From JAKAWQ01 sp963840545 (GTDB lineage Bacteria > Pseudomonadota > Alphaproteobacteria > Acetobacterales > Acetobacteraceae): 64,000 nucleotides of DNA. The stretch is taken from the NCBI GenBank assembly GCA_963840545.1, contig CAWIZE010000001.1, positions 1-64,000 on the forward strand, given 5' to 3'. The position numbers and the translations under genes were made by a program. Under the pieces are notes generated by a model that worked only from the letters and a program-made list of their open reading frames with translations, was not told the DNA's origin and did no database searches. Shown piece after piece: positions 1-10,375 of the stretch (position 1 is its first letter; each line of letters opens with the position of its first letter).

Positions 1-412
1 AGGAGACCGCCATCTTTCGCGGCCGGCCGCCTTTTTGACCGTTGGCGCGAGAACTCGCGGCCTTGGCCACACTGCGTGCGCGGCCCCCGACGGCGCCAAG
101 CTGCGCCGCCATCCACTGGCGCGAACCGAACACGCCTTGCAGCAACGCCGGGACGTACACATCCGCATCGAGCTTCGGCCAGTGCAGGCCAAGCCCGGCT
201 GGCGTGATCTCGATCTCGGCCAGGTCGTCCGGCGCGGCGTCGGCCAGGCCCTCCACCAGCGCCGGCGGAAACGCCACCTCGAGCCCAGTGTTCAGGCAAA
301 CCACGATCCGCGACGCGCGCCGGTCATAGCGCGCCGCTACGGCATGGCCGGCCCGTCGCAACGCCTGCATGCGCTCCTCGGCCGCGGCGAACTCCCGCTC
401 AGTCACCACCAT
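1..412 (-). CDS. DUF2442 domain protein, cut by the left edge
   Basis: The reverse strand from ATG at 412 stays open to base 2, so the 3' end lies outside the window. The protein begins MVVTEREFAAAEERMQALRR and carries the DUF2442 pattern: a stretch reading IVVCLNTGLEVAFPP, then a helical segment, then a basic tail NGQKGGRPRK. It overlaps the upstream DUF4160 gene by 14 bases, so the two are translationally coupled. DUF4160/DUF2442 pairs are common in bacteria and are often suspected to be toxin-antitoxin-like; the function is unproven. The basic tail resembles that of small DNA-binding antitoxins, which is an inference only. Confidence 0.8.
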   Translation of the reverse strand, partial: MVVTEREFAAAEERMQALRRAGHAVAARYDRRASRIVVCLNTGLEVAFPPALVEGLADAAPDDLAEIEITPAGLGLHWPKLDADVYVPALLQGVFGSRQWMAAQLGAVGGRARSVAKAASSRANGQKGGRPRKMAVS

Positions 413-647
413 GAATCTCCCCCCATTCCTCGCACAAGGCGGCAACCTTGCCGCCCAGGGCGTCTTTGATGCGGCCGAGCTCAGGCCGGTCGAATCCATA
501 GCTCTCCCGCAGTTCCGGCGGCCCCGCCGGGCAGTTCAGGATGAACACCGCTTCGCCCTTCGCCCCGGTGACGTGAACATGTGCAGGCCGATGATCGGCC
601 GGATAGATGACCACGCGCAGGCCATCGAAACGCAGCACGGTCGGCAT
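399..647 (-). CDS. DUF4160 domain protein
   Basis: An 82-residue protein of the usual DUF4160 length. The diagnostic motif is DHRPAHVHV near residues 18-26 (the PPHFHV-like element of the family), followed by an acidic-aromatic tail. It starts at ATG 647 and overlaps the downstream DUF2442 gene. Biochemical role unknown; the pair may form a toxin-antitoxin-like unit. Confidence 0.8.
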   Translation of the reverse strand: MPTVLRFDGLRVVIYPADHRPAHVHVTGAKGEAVFILNCPAGPPELRESYGFDRPELGRIKDALGGKVAALCEEWGEIHGGD

Positions 648-785
648 ACCTCGCGTATATCAGAAACCTAAGCGCTTTGGAATAGGTTTCAAGGGGTCCT
701 GCTTGCCGGCATGGGTCGGCAACCGGGGCTTGCGCGGCCGGCTGCCGGCGACTGCCGCCAAACGGATGGGATCGGGTTCCCTTGG

Positions 786-2510
786 TCAAATATCCGCGTA
801 GCAGTGGGTCTCGGCCATCGTGCCCGGATGCGTCACCGCGCCGAAGCAGGCGGGGCCGACGAGCTCTGCGTATTTCCACAATGCGCCGCTCTGGTAGTCG
901 GTCTTGCGGGGCTGCCAGGCGGCGCGGCGGGCGGCGAGCTCGGCGTCCGAAACTGCTGCGTCGATGGTCCCTTTCTCGGCGTCGATGATGATGCGATCGC
1001 CGTTCCGCAACAGCGCGATCGGGCCGCCGACCGCCGCCTCGGGTCCGATATGCCCGACGCAGAAGCCGCGCGTGCCGCCCGAGAAGCGTCCGTCGGTGAT
1101 CAGCGCCACCTCTCCGCCCATGCCCTGGCCGTAGATCGCGCTCGTGGTCGAGAGCATCTCGCGCATGCCGGGCCCGCCTTTCGGGCCTTCGTAGCGGATC
1201 ACGATTACATCGCCCGCCTTGTACGCGCGCTCCTGCACGGCGCGGAACGCATCTTCCTCGCAATCGAAGCAGAGCGCCGTGCCTTCGAAGCGCAATTGCT
1301 TGAGGCCGGCGATCTTGACGATCGCGCCCTCGCTCGCGAGGTTGCCCTTGAGCCCGACGACGCCACCCGTCTTCGAGATCGCACGCGAGACCGGATAGAC
1401 GACATCCTGGTCGGTCGGAAACACGACGTCCTTCAGGTTCTCGGCGATCGTCCGTCCGCTGACGGTGAGGCAATCGCCGTGGAGCAGCCCCCCGTCGAGC
1501 AGCGCCTTGAGGATCACCGGGATGCCGCCGATGCGGAACACGTCGAAGGCGACGTATTTTCCGCCCGGCTTGAGGTCCGCGATATAGGGCGTGCGCCGCA
1601 TGATCTCGACCACGTCGTCGAGCGTGAAGCGGATGCCCGCCTCGTGCGCGATCGCCGGCAGATGGAGCCCCGCATTGGTCGAGCCGCCGGTCGCGCCGAC
1701 CACCACGGCCGCGTTCTCGAGCGCCCGCCGCGTCACGATATCGCGCGGCCGGATGCGGTTCTCGACCAGCGCCATCACCGCGCGCCCCGATTCCACCGCG
1801 AACCGGTCGCGGTCCTCGTAAGGCGCCGGCGCCCCGGCCGAGCCCGGCAGCGCGAGCCCGATCGTTTCGCTCACCATCGCCATCGTGTTGGCGGTGAATT
1901 GTCCGCCGCAGGCGCCGGCGGAGGGGCAGGCCACGCATTCGAGCGCGTGCAGCTCCTCATCGCTCATCTCCCCCGCCGCGTGCTGGCCCACCGCCTCGAA
2001 CACATCGACCACCGTCACGTCGCGGTCGTGGAAGCGGCCAGGCAGGATCGAGCCGCCGTACATGAAGACGCTCGGGACGTTGAGCCTGAGCATCGCCATC
2101 ATCATCCCCGGCAGCGACTTGTCGCAGCCGGCGAGCCCGACCAGCGCGTCATAGCAGTGCCCGCGCATGGTGAGCTCGATCGAGTCGGCGATCAGGTCGC
2201 GCGAAACGAGCGAGGATTTCATCCCCTGGTGGCCCATCGCGATGCCGTCGGTGACGGTGATGGTGGTGAACTCGCGTGGGCTACCGCCCGCCTCGGCGAC
2301 CCCCTTCTTGGCCGACTGCGCCTGGCGCGAGAGCGCGATGTTGCAGGGCGCGGCTTCGTTCCAGCAGGTCGCGACGCCGACCAGCGGCTGGTTGATCTCG
2401 TCCTCAGTCATTCCCATCGCGTAATAGTAGCTGCGATGCGGCGCGCGGTCCGGCCCTTCGGTGACGTGGCGCGAGGGCAGCCGGGATTTGTCCCAGCGTT
2501 TCTGCAGCAT
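786..2510 (-). CDS. ilvD: Dihydroxy-acid dehydratase
   Basis: A 574-residue IlvD/Edd family enzyme that dehydrates 2,3-dihydroxy-isovalerate and 2,3-dihydroxy-3-methylvalerate in valine, leucine and isoleucine synthesis. Candidate iron-sulfur ligands are Cys49 (GVATCWNEAAPCN), Cys129 (GCDKSLPG) and Cys201 (GACGGQFTANTM); the CDKSLPGMMMA and GGSTNA motifs favour IlvD over the sugar-acid dehydratases. Length fits the shorter IlvD class. It lies downstream of valS on the same strand with a 33-base gap, so the two may share a transcript. Cytoplasmic. Confidence 0.95.
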   Translation of the reverse strand: MLQKRWDKSRLPSRHVTEGPDRAPHRSYYYAMGMTEDEINQPLVGVATCWNEAAPCNIALSRQAQSAKKGVAEAGGSPREFTTITVTDGIAMGHQGMKSSLVSRDLIADSIELTMRGHCYDALVGLAGCDKSLPGMMMAMLRLNVPSVFMYGGSILPGRFHDRDVTVVDVFEAVGQHAAGEMSDEELHALECVACPSAGACGGQFTANTMAMVSETIGLALPGSAGAPAPYEDRDRFAVESGRAVMALVENRIRPRDIVTRRALENAAVVVGATGGSTNAGLHLPAIAHEAGIRFTLDDVVEIMRRTPYIADLKPGGKYVAFDVFRIGGIPVILKALLDGGLLHGDCLTVSGRTIAENLKDVVFPTDQDVVYPVSRAISKTGGVVGLKGNLASEGAIVKIAGLKQLRFEGTALCFDCEEDAFRAVQERAYKAGDVIVIRYEGPKGGPGMREMLSTTSAIYGQGMGGEVALITDGRFSGGTRGFCVGHIGPEAAVGGPIALLRNGDRIIIDAEKGTIDAAVSDAELAARRAAWQPRKTDYQSGALWKYAELVGPACFGAVTHPGTMAETHCYADI

Positions 2511-2543
2511 TGGCGTTTCCTCCGTTGGGCAGCGGTGAAAAGT

Positions 2544-5249
2544 TCAGGCGATGCGGCGCAAGGCGGCCTCGAGGCGGGCAAGCTCGGCCTCGGCCGCGGC
2601 GAGCCGCTCGCGGTTCTCCGCGACGACGTCCTCGGGCGCGCGGCTGACGAAGGCCCGATCGGCGAGCTTCTGCTTGAGCCGTTCGGCCTCGCGCCCGATC
2701 TTGCCGCGCTCGCGGTCGAGCCGCCCGCGTTCTTGCCCGAGATCGACGATCTCGGCGAGCGGCAGGATCACGGTCGCCTCGTCGATGACGGCCTGCGCCA
2801 CGCCGCGCGGCAGCGCCCCCGCGAGCGGACGGATCTCCGAAACCCGCGCCAGCCGCCCGATCGCCTCGCGCCAGCGTTCGGCGCGCGCGAGTGTCGCGGG
2901 CAGCGCGTCCTTGAGCAGGATCGGCGTGAGCGTCGCCGGCGGCACATTCATCTCGGCGCGCACCGTCCGCACTTCGCCGATCAGCCGCACCACCCAATCG
3001 AGTTCTCCGCGCGCGGCTTCGGCATCCGCAACCGCGACGGGCGCGGGCCAGCTCGTGCGGATCAGGCTGCCCGAGGGGCCGTAGCCCAGCCGCTCCCACA
3101 GCTCCTCGCTCACGAAGGGCATCGCCGGGTGAAGCAGGCGCAGCAGCGTCCCCAGCACGTGCGCAGCCGTTGCCCGCACCTCCCCCGCCCGCGCCTCCGC
3201 CTCCCCCGGCCCGCCGGCGGCAAGCTCGGGCTTGGCGAATTCGAGGAACCAGTCGCAGAACACGTGCCAGGCGAAGCGGTAGCAGGCGGCCGCATATTCG
3301 TCGAACCGATAGGCTTCGAGTGCCGCCGTCGCCTCGGCCGTGGCGCGGTTGGCGGCATCCAGCACCCAGCGGCAGAGCGGCAGCGTCGCCGCCTCGGGGC
3401 GGAATTCCGGATCGGGGCGGACCCCGTTCATTTCGCAGAAGCGCGCCGCGTTCCAGATTTTCGTGACGAAGCTCCGCGCGGTCTCGACGCGCGCGGGCCC
3501 GAGCTTGATGTCCCGCCCCGGCCCGGTGAGCTGGACGATGGCGAAGCGCAGCGCGTCAGCCCCGTAACGATCGATCAGCTCGAGGGGGTCGATGATGTTC
3601 CCCTTCGACTTCGACATCTTCTGCCCGTGCTGGTCGCGCACCAGGCCGTGGATGTAGACGGTGCGGAACGGCGCGTCGTGCATGAAGTGGTGGCCCATCA
3701 TCATCATCCGGGCGACCCAGAAGAAGATGATGTCGAACCCCGTCACCAGCACGTCGGTCGGGTAGTAGCGCGCCAGCTCCGGCGTTTCCGCGGGCCAGCC
3801 GAGCGTCGAGAAGGGCCAGAGCGCGGAGCTGAACCAGGTGTCGAGCACGTCCTCGTCCTGACGGATTTCTGTTTTTTCCCCGTAATGGCTCGCGGCCGCC
3901 GCCGCCGCCTCATCTTCCGTGTCGGCGACGAAGATCGTCTGATCCGGTCCGTACCAGGCCGGGATGCGGTGGCCCCACCACAGCTGGCGGCTGATGCACC
4001 AGGGCTCGAGGTTGCGCATCCAGGCGAAGAACGTGTTCTCCCACTGCTTCGGCACGAACACGGTTTTTCCCGATTCCACCGCAGCGATCGCCGGTTTCGC
4101 AAGGAGGGCGGCGTTGCAGAACCATTGCCAGGTGAGCAGCGGCTCGATCGGCACGCCCGAACGGTCTCCGTGCGGGACCTGATGCACATGCGGCTCGGAT
4201 TTTTCGAGCAACCCCAGTCCTTCGAGCCTCTGCACGATCGCCTCGCGCGCGGCGAAGCGGTCCTGCCCGGCGAGGCTTTCGACGAATCCGGCATCCGCGA
4301 CGCCGGGAGCCGGGGCGAGGCTTTCCCTGATCTCGTCGAGCCGGATCCTCGCCTCGCGGTCGAGCACCGAGGGCATCGCAAGGCCGTGCCGCTCGCCCAC
4401 CTTGAAATCGTTGAAGTCGTGCGCCGGGGTGATCTTCACCGCCCCGCTGCCCTTCTCGGGGTCCGAGTATTCATCGGCGATGATCGGGATCCGCCGCCCG
4501 ACCAGCGGCAAAATCGCCTCGCGCCCGATCAGCGCGCGATACCGCTCATCCTCCGGATGCACCGCGACCGCGACGTCGCCCAGCATCGTTTCCGGCCGCG
4601 TCGTCGCGACAATGATGAACCGATCCCCGTCTCCCGCGATCGGATAGCGGATATGCCAGAGCGTGCCTTTGACCTCGCGGCTTTCGACCTCGAGATCGGA
4701 GATCGCCGATTGGAATTTCGGGTCCCAGTTCACCAGCCGCCGCGCGCGGTAGATCAGGCCCTCGCGGTGGAGCGTGACGAACACGCGGCGCACCGCGTCC
4801 GACAATCCGGCATCCATGGTGAAGCGTTCGCGCGGCCAGTCGAGCGAGGCGCCGAGCCGGCGGAGCTGGCGGGTGATGGTCCCGCCCAATTCCTCCCGCC
4901 ATTGCCACACGCGCTCGACGAACGCGGCGCGGCCGAGCGCCTTGCGGTTCGTCCCCTCCTCGGCCAGCCGCCGCTCCACCACCATCTGGGTCGCGATCCC
5001 GGCATGGTCGGTGCCAGGCTGCCAGAGCGCGTCCCGTCCCTGCATCCGCCGCCAGCGGATCAGCGTGTCCTGGATGGTGAAGGTGAGCGCGTGGCCCATG
5101 TGCAGGCTGCCGGTGACGTTCGGCGGCGGCACCATGATGGTGAAGGGCCGGGCGTCGCTGTCCGGCCGGGCGGCGAAGGCGCCGTTCCGTTCCCATTCGG
5201 CGTAGCGGCGCCCCTCGATCGCCGCCGGGTCGTAGGTCTTCTCAAGCAT
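2544..5249 (-). CDS. valS: Valyl-tRNA synthetase
   Basis: Class I aminoacyl-tRNA synthetase charging tRNA-Val. The HIGH-type motif is HMGHAL at residues 50-55 and the KMSKSKGN loop is near residue 545; an editing domain lies between, an anticodon-binding domain follows, and the last 65 residues form the arginine/leucine-rich coiled coil typical of ValS. The chosen start (ATG at 5249, MLEKTYDPAAIE) matches the family; the frame is open 15 codons further upstream but that extension is not ValS-like. About 901 residues. Neighbours popZ and tolC upstream are the usual alphaproteobacterial arrangement. Confidence 0.96.
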   Translation of the reverse strand: MLEKTYDPAAIEGRRYAEWERNGAFAARPDSDARPFTIMVPPPNVTGSLHMGHALTFTIQDTLIRWRRMQGRDALWQPGTDHAGIATQMVVERRLAEEGTNRKALGRAAFVERVWQWREELGGTITRQLRRLGASLDWPRERFTMDAGLSDAVRRVFVTLHREGLIYRARRLVNWDPKFQSAISDLEVESREVKGTLWHIRYPIAGDGDRFIIVATTRPETMLGDVAVAVHPEDERYRALIGREAILPLVGRRIPIIADEYSDPEKGSGAVKITPAHDFNDFKVGERHGLAMPSVLDREARIRLDEIRESLAPAPGVADAGFVESLAGQDRFAAREAIVQRLEGLGLLEKSEPHVHQVPHGDRSGVPIEPLLTWQWFCNAALLAKPAIAAVESGKTVFVPKQWENTFFAWMRNLEPWCISRQLWWGHRIPAWYGPDQTIFVADTEDEAAAAAASHYGEKTEIRQDEDVLDTWFSSALWPFSTLGWPAETPELARYYPTDVLVTGFDIIFFWVARMMMMGHHFMHDAPFRTVYIHGLVRDQHGQKMSKSKGNIIDPLELIDRYGADALRFAIVQLTGPGRDIKLGPARVETARSFVTKIWNAARFCEMNGVRPDPEFRPEAATLPLCRWVLDAANRATAEATAALEAYRFDEYAAACYRFAWHVFCDWFLEFAKPELAAGGPGEAEARAGEVRATAAHVLGTLLRLLHPAMPFVSEELWERLGYGPSGSLIRTSWPAPVAVADAEAARGELDWVVRLIGEVRTVRAEMNVPPATLTPILLKDALPATLARAERWREAIGRLARVSEIRPLAGALPRGVAQAVIDEATVILPLAEIVDLGQERGRLDRERGKIGREAERLKQKLADRAFVSRAPEDVVAENRERLAAAEAELARLEAALRRIA

Positions 5250-5297
5250 GGCGGATGCTTTCGCTCGCCCGGCGGAGCGGCGCAAGTGCAACAACAG

Positions 5298-5861
<564 letters not shown>

Positions 5862-5915
5862 CCTTTGTCTTTCACGGCCCGATCTTCCATGCCTCCGCCC
5901 CCCACGCCTCGTCCC

Positions 5916-7397
5916 TCAATGCTGCGGCGCGGCCGCCGGGACGGCCGCCGGGAGGTCATTCCCGGGATCGGCCGGGCCGCCGGTGCCGAAGAGCACGTCG
6001 CGAACCGAGTTGTAGTACGCGTCCTCGTCGTAATAGGGCACCGGGAGCCTGAGGTCGCGCGCCGAGAGCCGGCCGATCGCCTGCGCCACGCCGTAGGACG
6101 CGGTCACCATGCTGGCGAGGTTTTGCACCAGCGTCGTCTCCGAGGTCAGCAGGTTCTGCTGCACCTGCAGGACATCGAGCGTGGTCGCCGTGCCGACGAT
6201 CGCCTCGCGTTCGGTGCCCTCGAGCGCAATCCGGTTGGCCCGCACCGCCGAGCGGCTGGACGTGATCGCCGCCTGCGACGCGACCAGCGTCTCCCACGCC
6301 TGCGAGGCCGACTGCACCGCCGAGCGCCGCGCGTAATCGAGGGTCTGCACCGCCCTGTCCTGATCCTGCTTGGCCTGGCGGACGGTCGCATACTCCCCGC
6401 CGCCCTGGTACAGCGGCACCGCCAGGTTCGCCGTCACCGCCCAGCCCGTGAAGTGGGTGTCCGGGTTCTGGGGGTTGTTCTGGACGAAGGTGCTGGCCTG
6501 CACGTTCACGGTCGGCATCAGCGCCGAGAACGCGAGCGAGACGCCATTCTTCGACGCCGCGAGATTGAAGAGCGCGTTGATCACCGTCGGGTTGTTCGCG
6601 GCGGCCAGGGTGTCGGCGGCGGTCTCGGAGTTCACCGGCAGCACCAGCGGCTGGGGGTCGGAAAGCTTGCCGGCCGGCTCGCCCACCTGCTGCACGTACG
6701 TCGCGAGCGCCGTCTGGAGGTTGCCTTTCGCCGTCTCGAGCTCGGACTGGCCCTGCGCCAGTCCCGCCTCGGACTGCGCCACGTCCGTCTGCGTCAGCTC
6801 GCCGACCCGGAAGCGGTCCTGGGTCGATTGGAGCTGCTCCTGCAGCACCGACACGTTGCTCTGGTTCACCGCCACCAGCGCCTGGTTCTCGATCACCCCG
6901 ACATAGGCGGAGATCACGCTGTCGAACACCGCCTCCTCGGTCGCCACCAGCTGCGCGCGCTCGGCCCGCACCAGGTTCTCGGCCTGGAAGACGCTGGCGC
7001 GCGTCTTGCCGCCCTGGAAGATCGGCTGGGTGACGCTCGCCTCGGCCGTGAAGGTGTCGCGGTTGAGGTCGGTGGTGGTGGTGCCGCCGGGCCCGAAGAG
7101 GGTCGGCCCAGCCTGGGTGCTCTCGTTCTCGGCGCTGTATCCGCCGCTGCCGTTCAGCTCGACCGTCGGGCGCCATCCGCCCAGGGCCTTCGGCACGCCC
7201 TCGTCCACGGCCCGCAGATTGGCCCGCTCCGCGAGCAGCTGCGGGTTGGTGTCGTAGGCCGCCATCAGCGCCTGCTCGAGCGTCGTCGGAATCGCCTGCG
7301 CCTGCGCCAGGCGCGGGCCGATGGCAACCGCGAGGCCGACCGCGATACCGACCGCGAGGCCCGGGGGTCGTGCGCAACGTACGATCGTGCTTCGCAT
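5916..7397 (-). CDS. tolC: TolC family outer-membrane efflux protein
   Basis: Outer-membrane channel for type I secretion and multidrug efflux. ATG at 7397 gives MRSTIVRCARPPG followed by a hydrophobic stretch and cleavage after AQA, a clear Sec signal peptide. The mature part has two OEP repeats rich in Gln/Ala helices, for example TLEQALMAAYDTNPQLLAER at the start of the first. About 493 residues, normal for alphaproteobacterial TolC. The frame is open 40 codons upstream, but that would bury the signal peptide. Located between a pcm-like gene and popZ. Confidence 0.9.
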   Translation of the reverse strand: MRSTIVRCARPPGLAVGIAVGLAVAIGPRLAQAQAIPTTLEQALMAAYDTNPQLLAERANLRAVDEGVPKALGGWRPTVELNGSGGYSAENESTQAGPTLFGPGGTTTTDLNRDTFTAEASVTQPIFQGGKTRASVFQAENLVRAERAQLVATEEAVFDSVISAYVGVIENQALVAVNQSNVSVLQEQLQSTQDRFRVGELTQTDVAQSEAGLAQGQSELETAKGNLQTALATYVQQVGEPAGKLSDPQPLVLPVNSETAADTLAAANNPTVINALFNLAASKNGVSLAFSALMPTVNVQASTFVQNNPQNPDTHFTGWAVTANLAVPLYQGGGEYATVRQAKQDQDRAVQTLDYARRSAVQSASQAWETLVASQAAITSSRSAVRANRIALEGTEREAIVGTATTLDVLQVQQNLLTSETTLVQNLASMVTASYGVAQAIGRLSARDLRLPVPYYDEDAYYNSVRDVLFGTGGPADPGNDLPAAVPAAAPQH

Positions 7398-7533
7398 CCC
7401 CGTTGCGTCCCCTCTTGCAGCCCCACGCCGCCAGCCGGGCCCGCGGTGAGCCCACCTACCATCTGCCACAATCGCCCCTGTTGCGCCAAGGCCTTGCGCG
7501 GCGCCCCAAGCAGCCATAACCCGCGCGCCGCGG

Positions 7534-8229
7534 CTAGAACGTGAACGCGGGCGGAGGAACCAGGGCCGGCAGCAGCGGCGTGGCGCAATCGAAGGCGCTG
7601 TGGATGGCGAGCCCGCCCAGGCTTGGCTGTCCGACCACGGCCCGGCCTACCGAGCCGCCCTCCGCGAGCACCGTGACGACCCGCCCGCTCTCGCGGCTCA
7701 GCTGTTCGGCGATCGCCGGCGGGATCCGCGGCACGGCGCCCTCGATCAGCACGATGTGCCAGGGTCCGCCCGCCGGCCAGCCGCCGGCGAGCGGCCCCTC
7801 GACGAGCCGCACCGCGGGCGCCAGAGCCGGCAGCACCGCCCGGGCGGTCGCCAGCAGCCGCTCGTCCTCCTCGAGCGCGGTCACGCCCGGGCCGCAAGCC
7901 GCCAGCACCGCCGCGCCGTAGCCTACGCCCGCGCCGACCACCAGCGCCCGTTCGCCGGTCCGCGGCTCGGCGAGCTGCACCAGCCGGGCCAGCGCCAAAG
8001 GCTCCATCAGGAACCGGCCACGGCCGAGCGGCACGTCGTCATCGACATAGGCGAAGGAGGCCAGCGCCTCCGGCAGGAACCGCTCGCGCGGCAGGCTCAG
8101 CATCGCGGCAAGAACGCGCAGATCGCTGACCCGGTTCGGGCGGATCTGGCTCTCCACCATGTGCGCGCGCGCGGCGGCGAAACCGGTCTCGGCGATGGCG
8201 GTCTCAGTGATTGGCACGGTCTTGTCCAT
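7534..8229 (-). CDS. Protein-L-isoaspartate O-methyltransferase family protein
   Basis: A 231-residue SAM-dependent methyltransferase of the PCMT family. N-terminal MVESQIRPNRVSD is the conserved substrate-side element; the SAM-binding glycine loop reads ERALVVGAGVGYGAA near residue 95. True Pcm repairs isoaspartyl residues. The variant next to tolC in alphaproteobacteria is divergent and its substrate is less certain, so no symbol is given. It lies 136 bases upstream of tolC in the same orientation. Confidence 0.82.
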   Translation of the reverse strand: MDKTVPITETAIAETGFAAARAHMVESQIRPNRVSDLRVLAAMLSLPRERFLPEALASFAYVDDDVPLGRGRFLMEPLALARLVQLAEPRTGERALVVGAGVGYGAAVLAACGPGVTALEEDERLLATARAVLPALAPAVRLVEGPLAGGWPAGGPWHIVLIEGAVPRIPPAIAEQLSRESGRVVTVLAEGGSVGRAVVGQPSLGGLAIHSAFDCATPLLPALVPPPAFTF

Positions 8230-8380
8230 GGAATCCTGGAGCGGGCGGTGGGGCCGGAAGGCTCGCCCCGTTCATAGCCTGTCCCAAGCTTGCCCCGCCA
8301 CCCCGTTACGCCCGCTCCCGCCTTGACCGCCACCCGCCTTGACCGCAAATCGTCGCCCGGCCGATATAGTCTACGCCTCG

Positions 8381-8451
8381 GGTCCGGTGGCAGAGTGGTC
8401 ATGCAGCGGACTGCAAATCCGCGTACGTCGGTTCGATTCCGGCCCGGACCT
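8381..8451 (+). tRNA. tRNA-Cys (GCA)
   Basis: A complete cloverleaf of 71 bases. Acceptor stem GGTCCGG (8381-8387) pairs with CCGGACC (8444-8450), discriminator T at 8451. The anticodon stem GCGGA/TCCGC encloses loop CTGCAAA with anticodon GCA. The T arm has the standard GTTCGATTC loop region. CCA is not encoded. Confidence 0.96.
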
Positions 8452-8536
8452 TGAAGGCGGATCCACGGCCAAGGGCGCGGAAAACGTGAACGGGGCCGAT
8501 GGCCATCCCGCCGCCGAACCGCTCTAGGCTCGCGCG

Positions 8537-10372
8537 GTGCGCTCCTTCCTCCGCCCCTCGGCGCTCGTCCTTGTCGCGCTCACCGCCTCGTCCGTCCGCG
8601 CGGCCGCCCCCCAGCCCTACCAGGTGAGCCTCGCCGCCACCGGCGATGCCGCGCTCGATGCCGCGCTCGCCGCCAGCTCCACCCTCATCAGCCTGCGCAC
8701 CGCCGCCCCGGTCGGCCCCTTCGCCCTCGTCGGGCGCGCCCGCAGCGACGAAGCCCGCTTCCTCCTCGCGCTCGAAAGCTTCGGCTACTACGACGGACGG
8801 GTCGAGATCCGCGTCGCCGGCCATCCGCTCGACGATCCCAACCTCCCCGCCATCCTCGGCGCCGCGCCCGCCGCGCCGCCGGTCCCCGTCATCATCACCT
8901 TCTCCCTCGGCCCGCTCTTCCATCTCGGTCCCGTCCGGATCGCCGCCACCGTGCCCGAAAAAGCCCGCGCCGCGCTGGCGCTCGCCCCCGGCCAGCCGGC
9001 CCGCGCGGCCGACGTGCTGGCCGCCCGCACCCGCCTGCTCGCCGCCCTCCAGGGCGAAGGCTATGCGCTCGCCAAGGTGGACGAGCCGCTGGCCATCCTC
9101 CATCCGGCGTCCCGCACGCTCGACATCACCTTCACCGTGAACCCCGGCCCGCGCGTCGATCTCGGCCCGATCGCCATCACCGGCCTGAAAACCGTCAACC
9201 AATCCTTCATCCGCCGCCGCCTCACGATCCATCCCGGCGAGCGCTTCGATCCGGCAAAACTCGCCGCCGCCCGCCAGGACCTGGCCTCGCTCCCCGTCTT
9301 CTCCGCCGTCAGCATCCAGCCGGCCACCGCCACGGACGCCCAAGGCCAGCTCCCCGTCACCGTCAACATCGCCGAGCGCCCGCTCCATGTCGTCAGCCTC
9401 GGCGCCTCCTACTCCACCGATCTCGGCGTCGGCCTCACCGCGGGCTGGGAGGACCGCAACCTCTTCGGCAATGCCGAGGACCTGAAGCTCTCCGCCGGCA
9501 CCACCCTCGGCGGCACGGCCGTCACCGGCCTCGGCTACAACCTCAACGCCACCTTCACCAAGCCCGACTTCCTCGTCCGCGACCAGACGCTCACCGTGAG
9601 CCTCGGCACGGTCGACCAGAACCTCGACGCCTACGACCAGATCGCCGTCACCGGCAGCGTCGGCCTCTCCCGTCCGCTGCTCCCGCATCTCACCGGCAGC
9701 ATCGGGCTCGCCGCCGAGCAGGAGCAGATCACCCAGAACAGCGCCACCAACGACTATACGCTGTTCGGCGTGCCCCTCGCGCTGACCTACGATTCCACCG
9801 ACAACCTGCTCGAGCCGACGCACGGCGCCCGCGCCGGCCTCACCGTCACGCCCACCTATTCCTTCGGCCCGCCCTCGACGCCCTTCGTCCTCGCCCAGCT
9901 CGGCGCCTCGACCTATCTCGATTTTTCCCGCCTCGCCGGCGAGAAGCCCGGGCACAGCGTGCTCGCCGTGCGCGGCCTCCTCGGCTCGGCGCTCGGGACC
10001 AGCCTCGCCGACCTGCCGGCCGACAAGCGCTTCTATGGCGGCGGCAGCGGCACCATCCGCGGCTACAAATTTCTTTCCGTCGGCCCGACCTTCCCGGACG
10101 GCGCGCCCGAGGGCGGCACCTCGATCGACGCCGGCTCGATCGAGCTCCGCCAGCATGTCTGGGGCCATTGGGGCGCTGCGGCCTTCGTCGATGCCGGCCA
10201 GGTCAGCGCCACCGGCACGCCCTTCGGCGCCCCGCTTCGCGTCGGCGCCGGCGGCGGCCTGCGCTATTATACCCCGATCGGCCCGATCCGGCTGGACGTG
10301 GCCGTCCCGCTCGAACGGCTCCCGGGCGGCGACGCGTTCGAGCTCTATATCGGGCTTGGCGAGGCCTTCTGA
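8537..10372 (+). CDS. tamA: TamA, BamA-family outer-membrane translocation protein
   Basis: A 611-residue Omp85 protein. A signal peptide covers about residues 1-22 (MRSFLRPSALVLVALTASSVRAA), POTRA repeats follow to about residue 270 (for example VDLGPIAITGLKTVNQSFIRRRL), and the rest is the surface-antigen beta barrel, with RFYGGGSGTIRGYKF as the lid-lock-type motif. It ends in FELYIGLGEAF, an aromatic C-terminus typical of barrel proteins. Start is GTG at 8537. It is followed 3 bases later by tamB, with which it forms the translocation and assembly module. Confidence 0.92.
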   Translation: MRSFLRPSALVLVALTASSVRAAAPQPYQVSLAATGDAALDAALAASSTLISLRTAAPVGPFALVGRARSDEARFLLALESFGYYDGRVEIRVAGHPLDDPNLPAILGAAPAAPPVPVIITFSLGPLFHLGPVRIAATVPEKARAALALAPGQPARAADVLAARTRLLAALQGEGYALAKVDEPLAILHPASRTLDITFTVNPGPRVDLGPIAITGLKTVNQSFIRRRLTIHPGERFDPAKLAAARQDLASLPVFSAVSIQPATATDAQGQLPVTVNIAERPLHVVSLGASYSTDLGVGLTAGWEDRNLFGNAEDLKLSAGTTLGGTAVTGLGYNLNATFTKPDFLVRDQTLTVSLGTVDQNLDAYDQIAVTGSVGLSRPLLPHLTGSIGLAAEQEQITQNSATNDYTLFGVPLALTYDSTDNLLEPTHGARAGLTVTPTYSFGPPSTPFVLAQLGASTYLDFSRLAGEKPGHSVLAVRGLLGSALGTSLADLPADKRFYGGGSGTIRGYKFLSVGPTFPDGAPEGGTSIDAGSIELRQHVWGHWGAAAFVDAGQVSATGTPFGAPLRVGAGGGLRYYTPIGPIRLDVAVPLERLPGGDAFELYIGLGEAF

Positions 10373-10375
10373 CCG

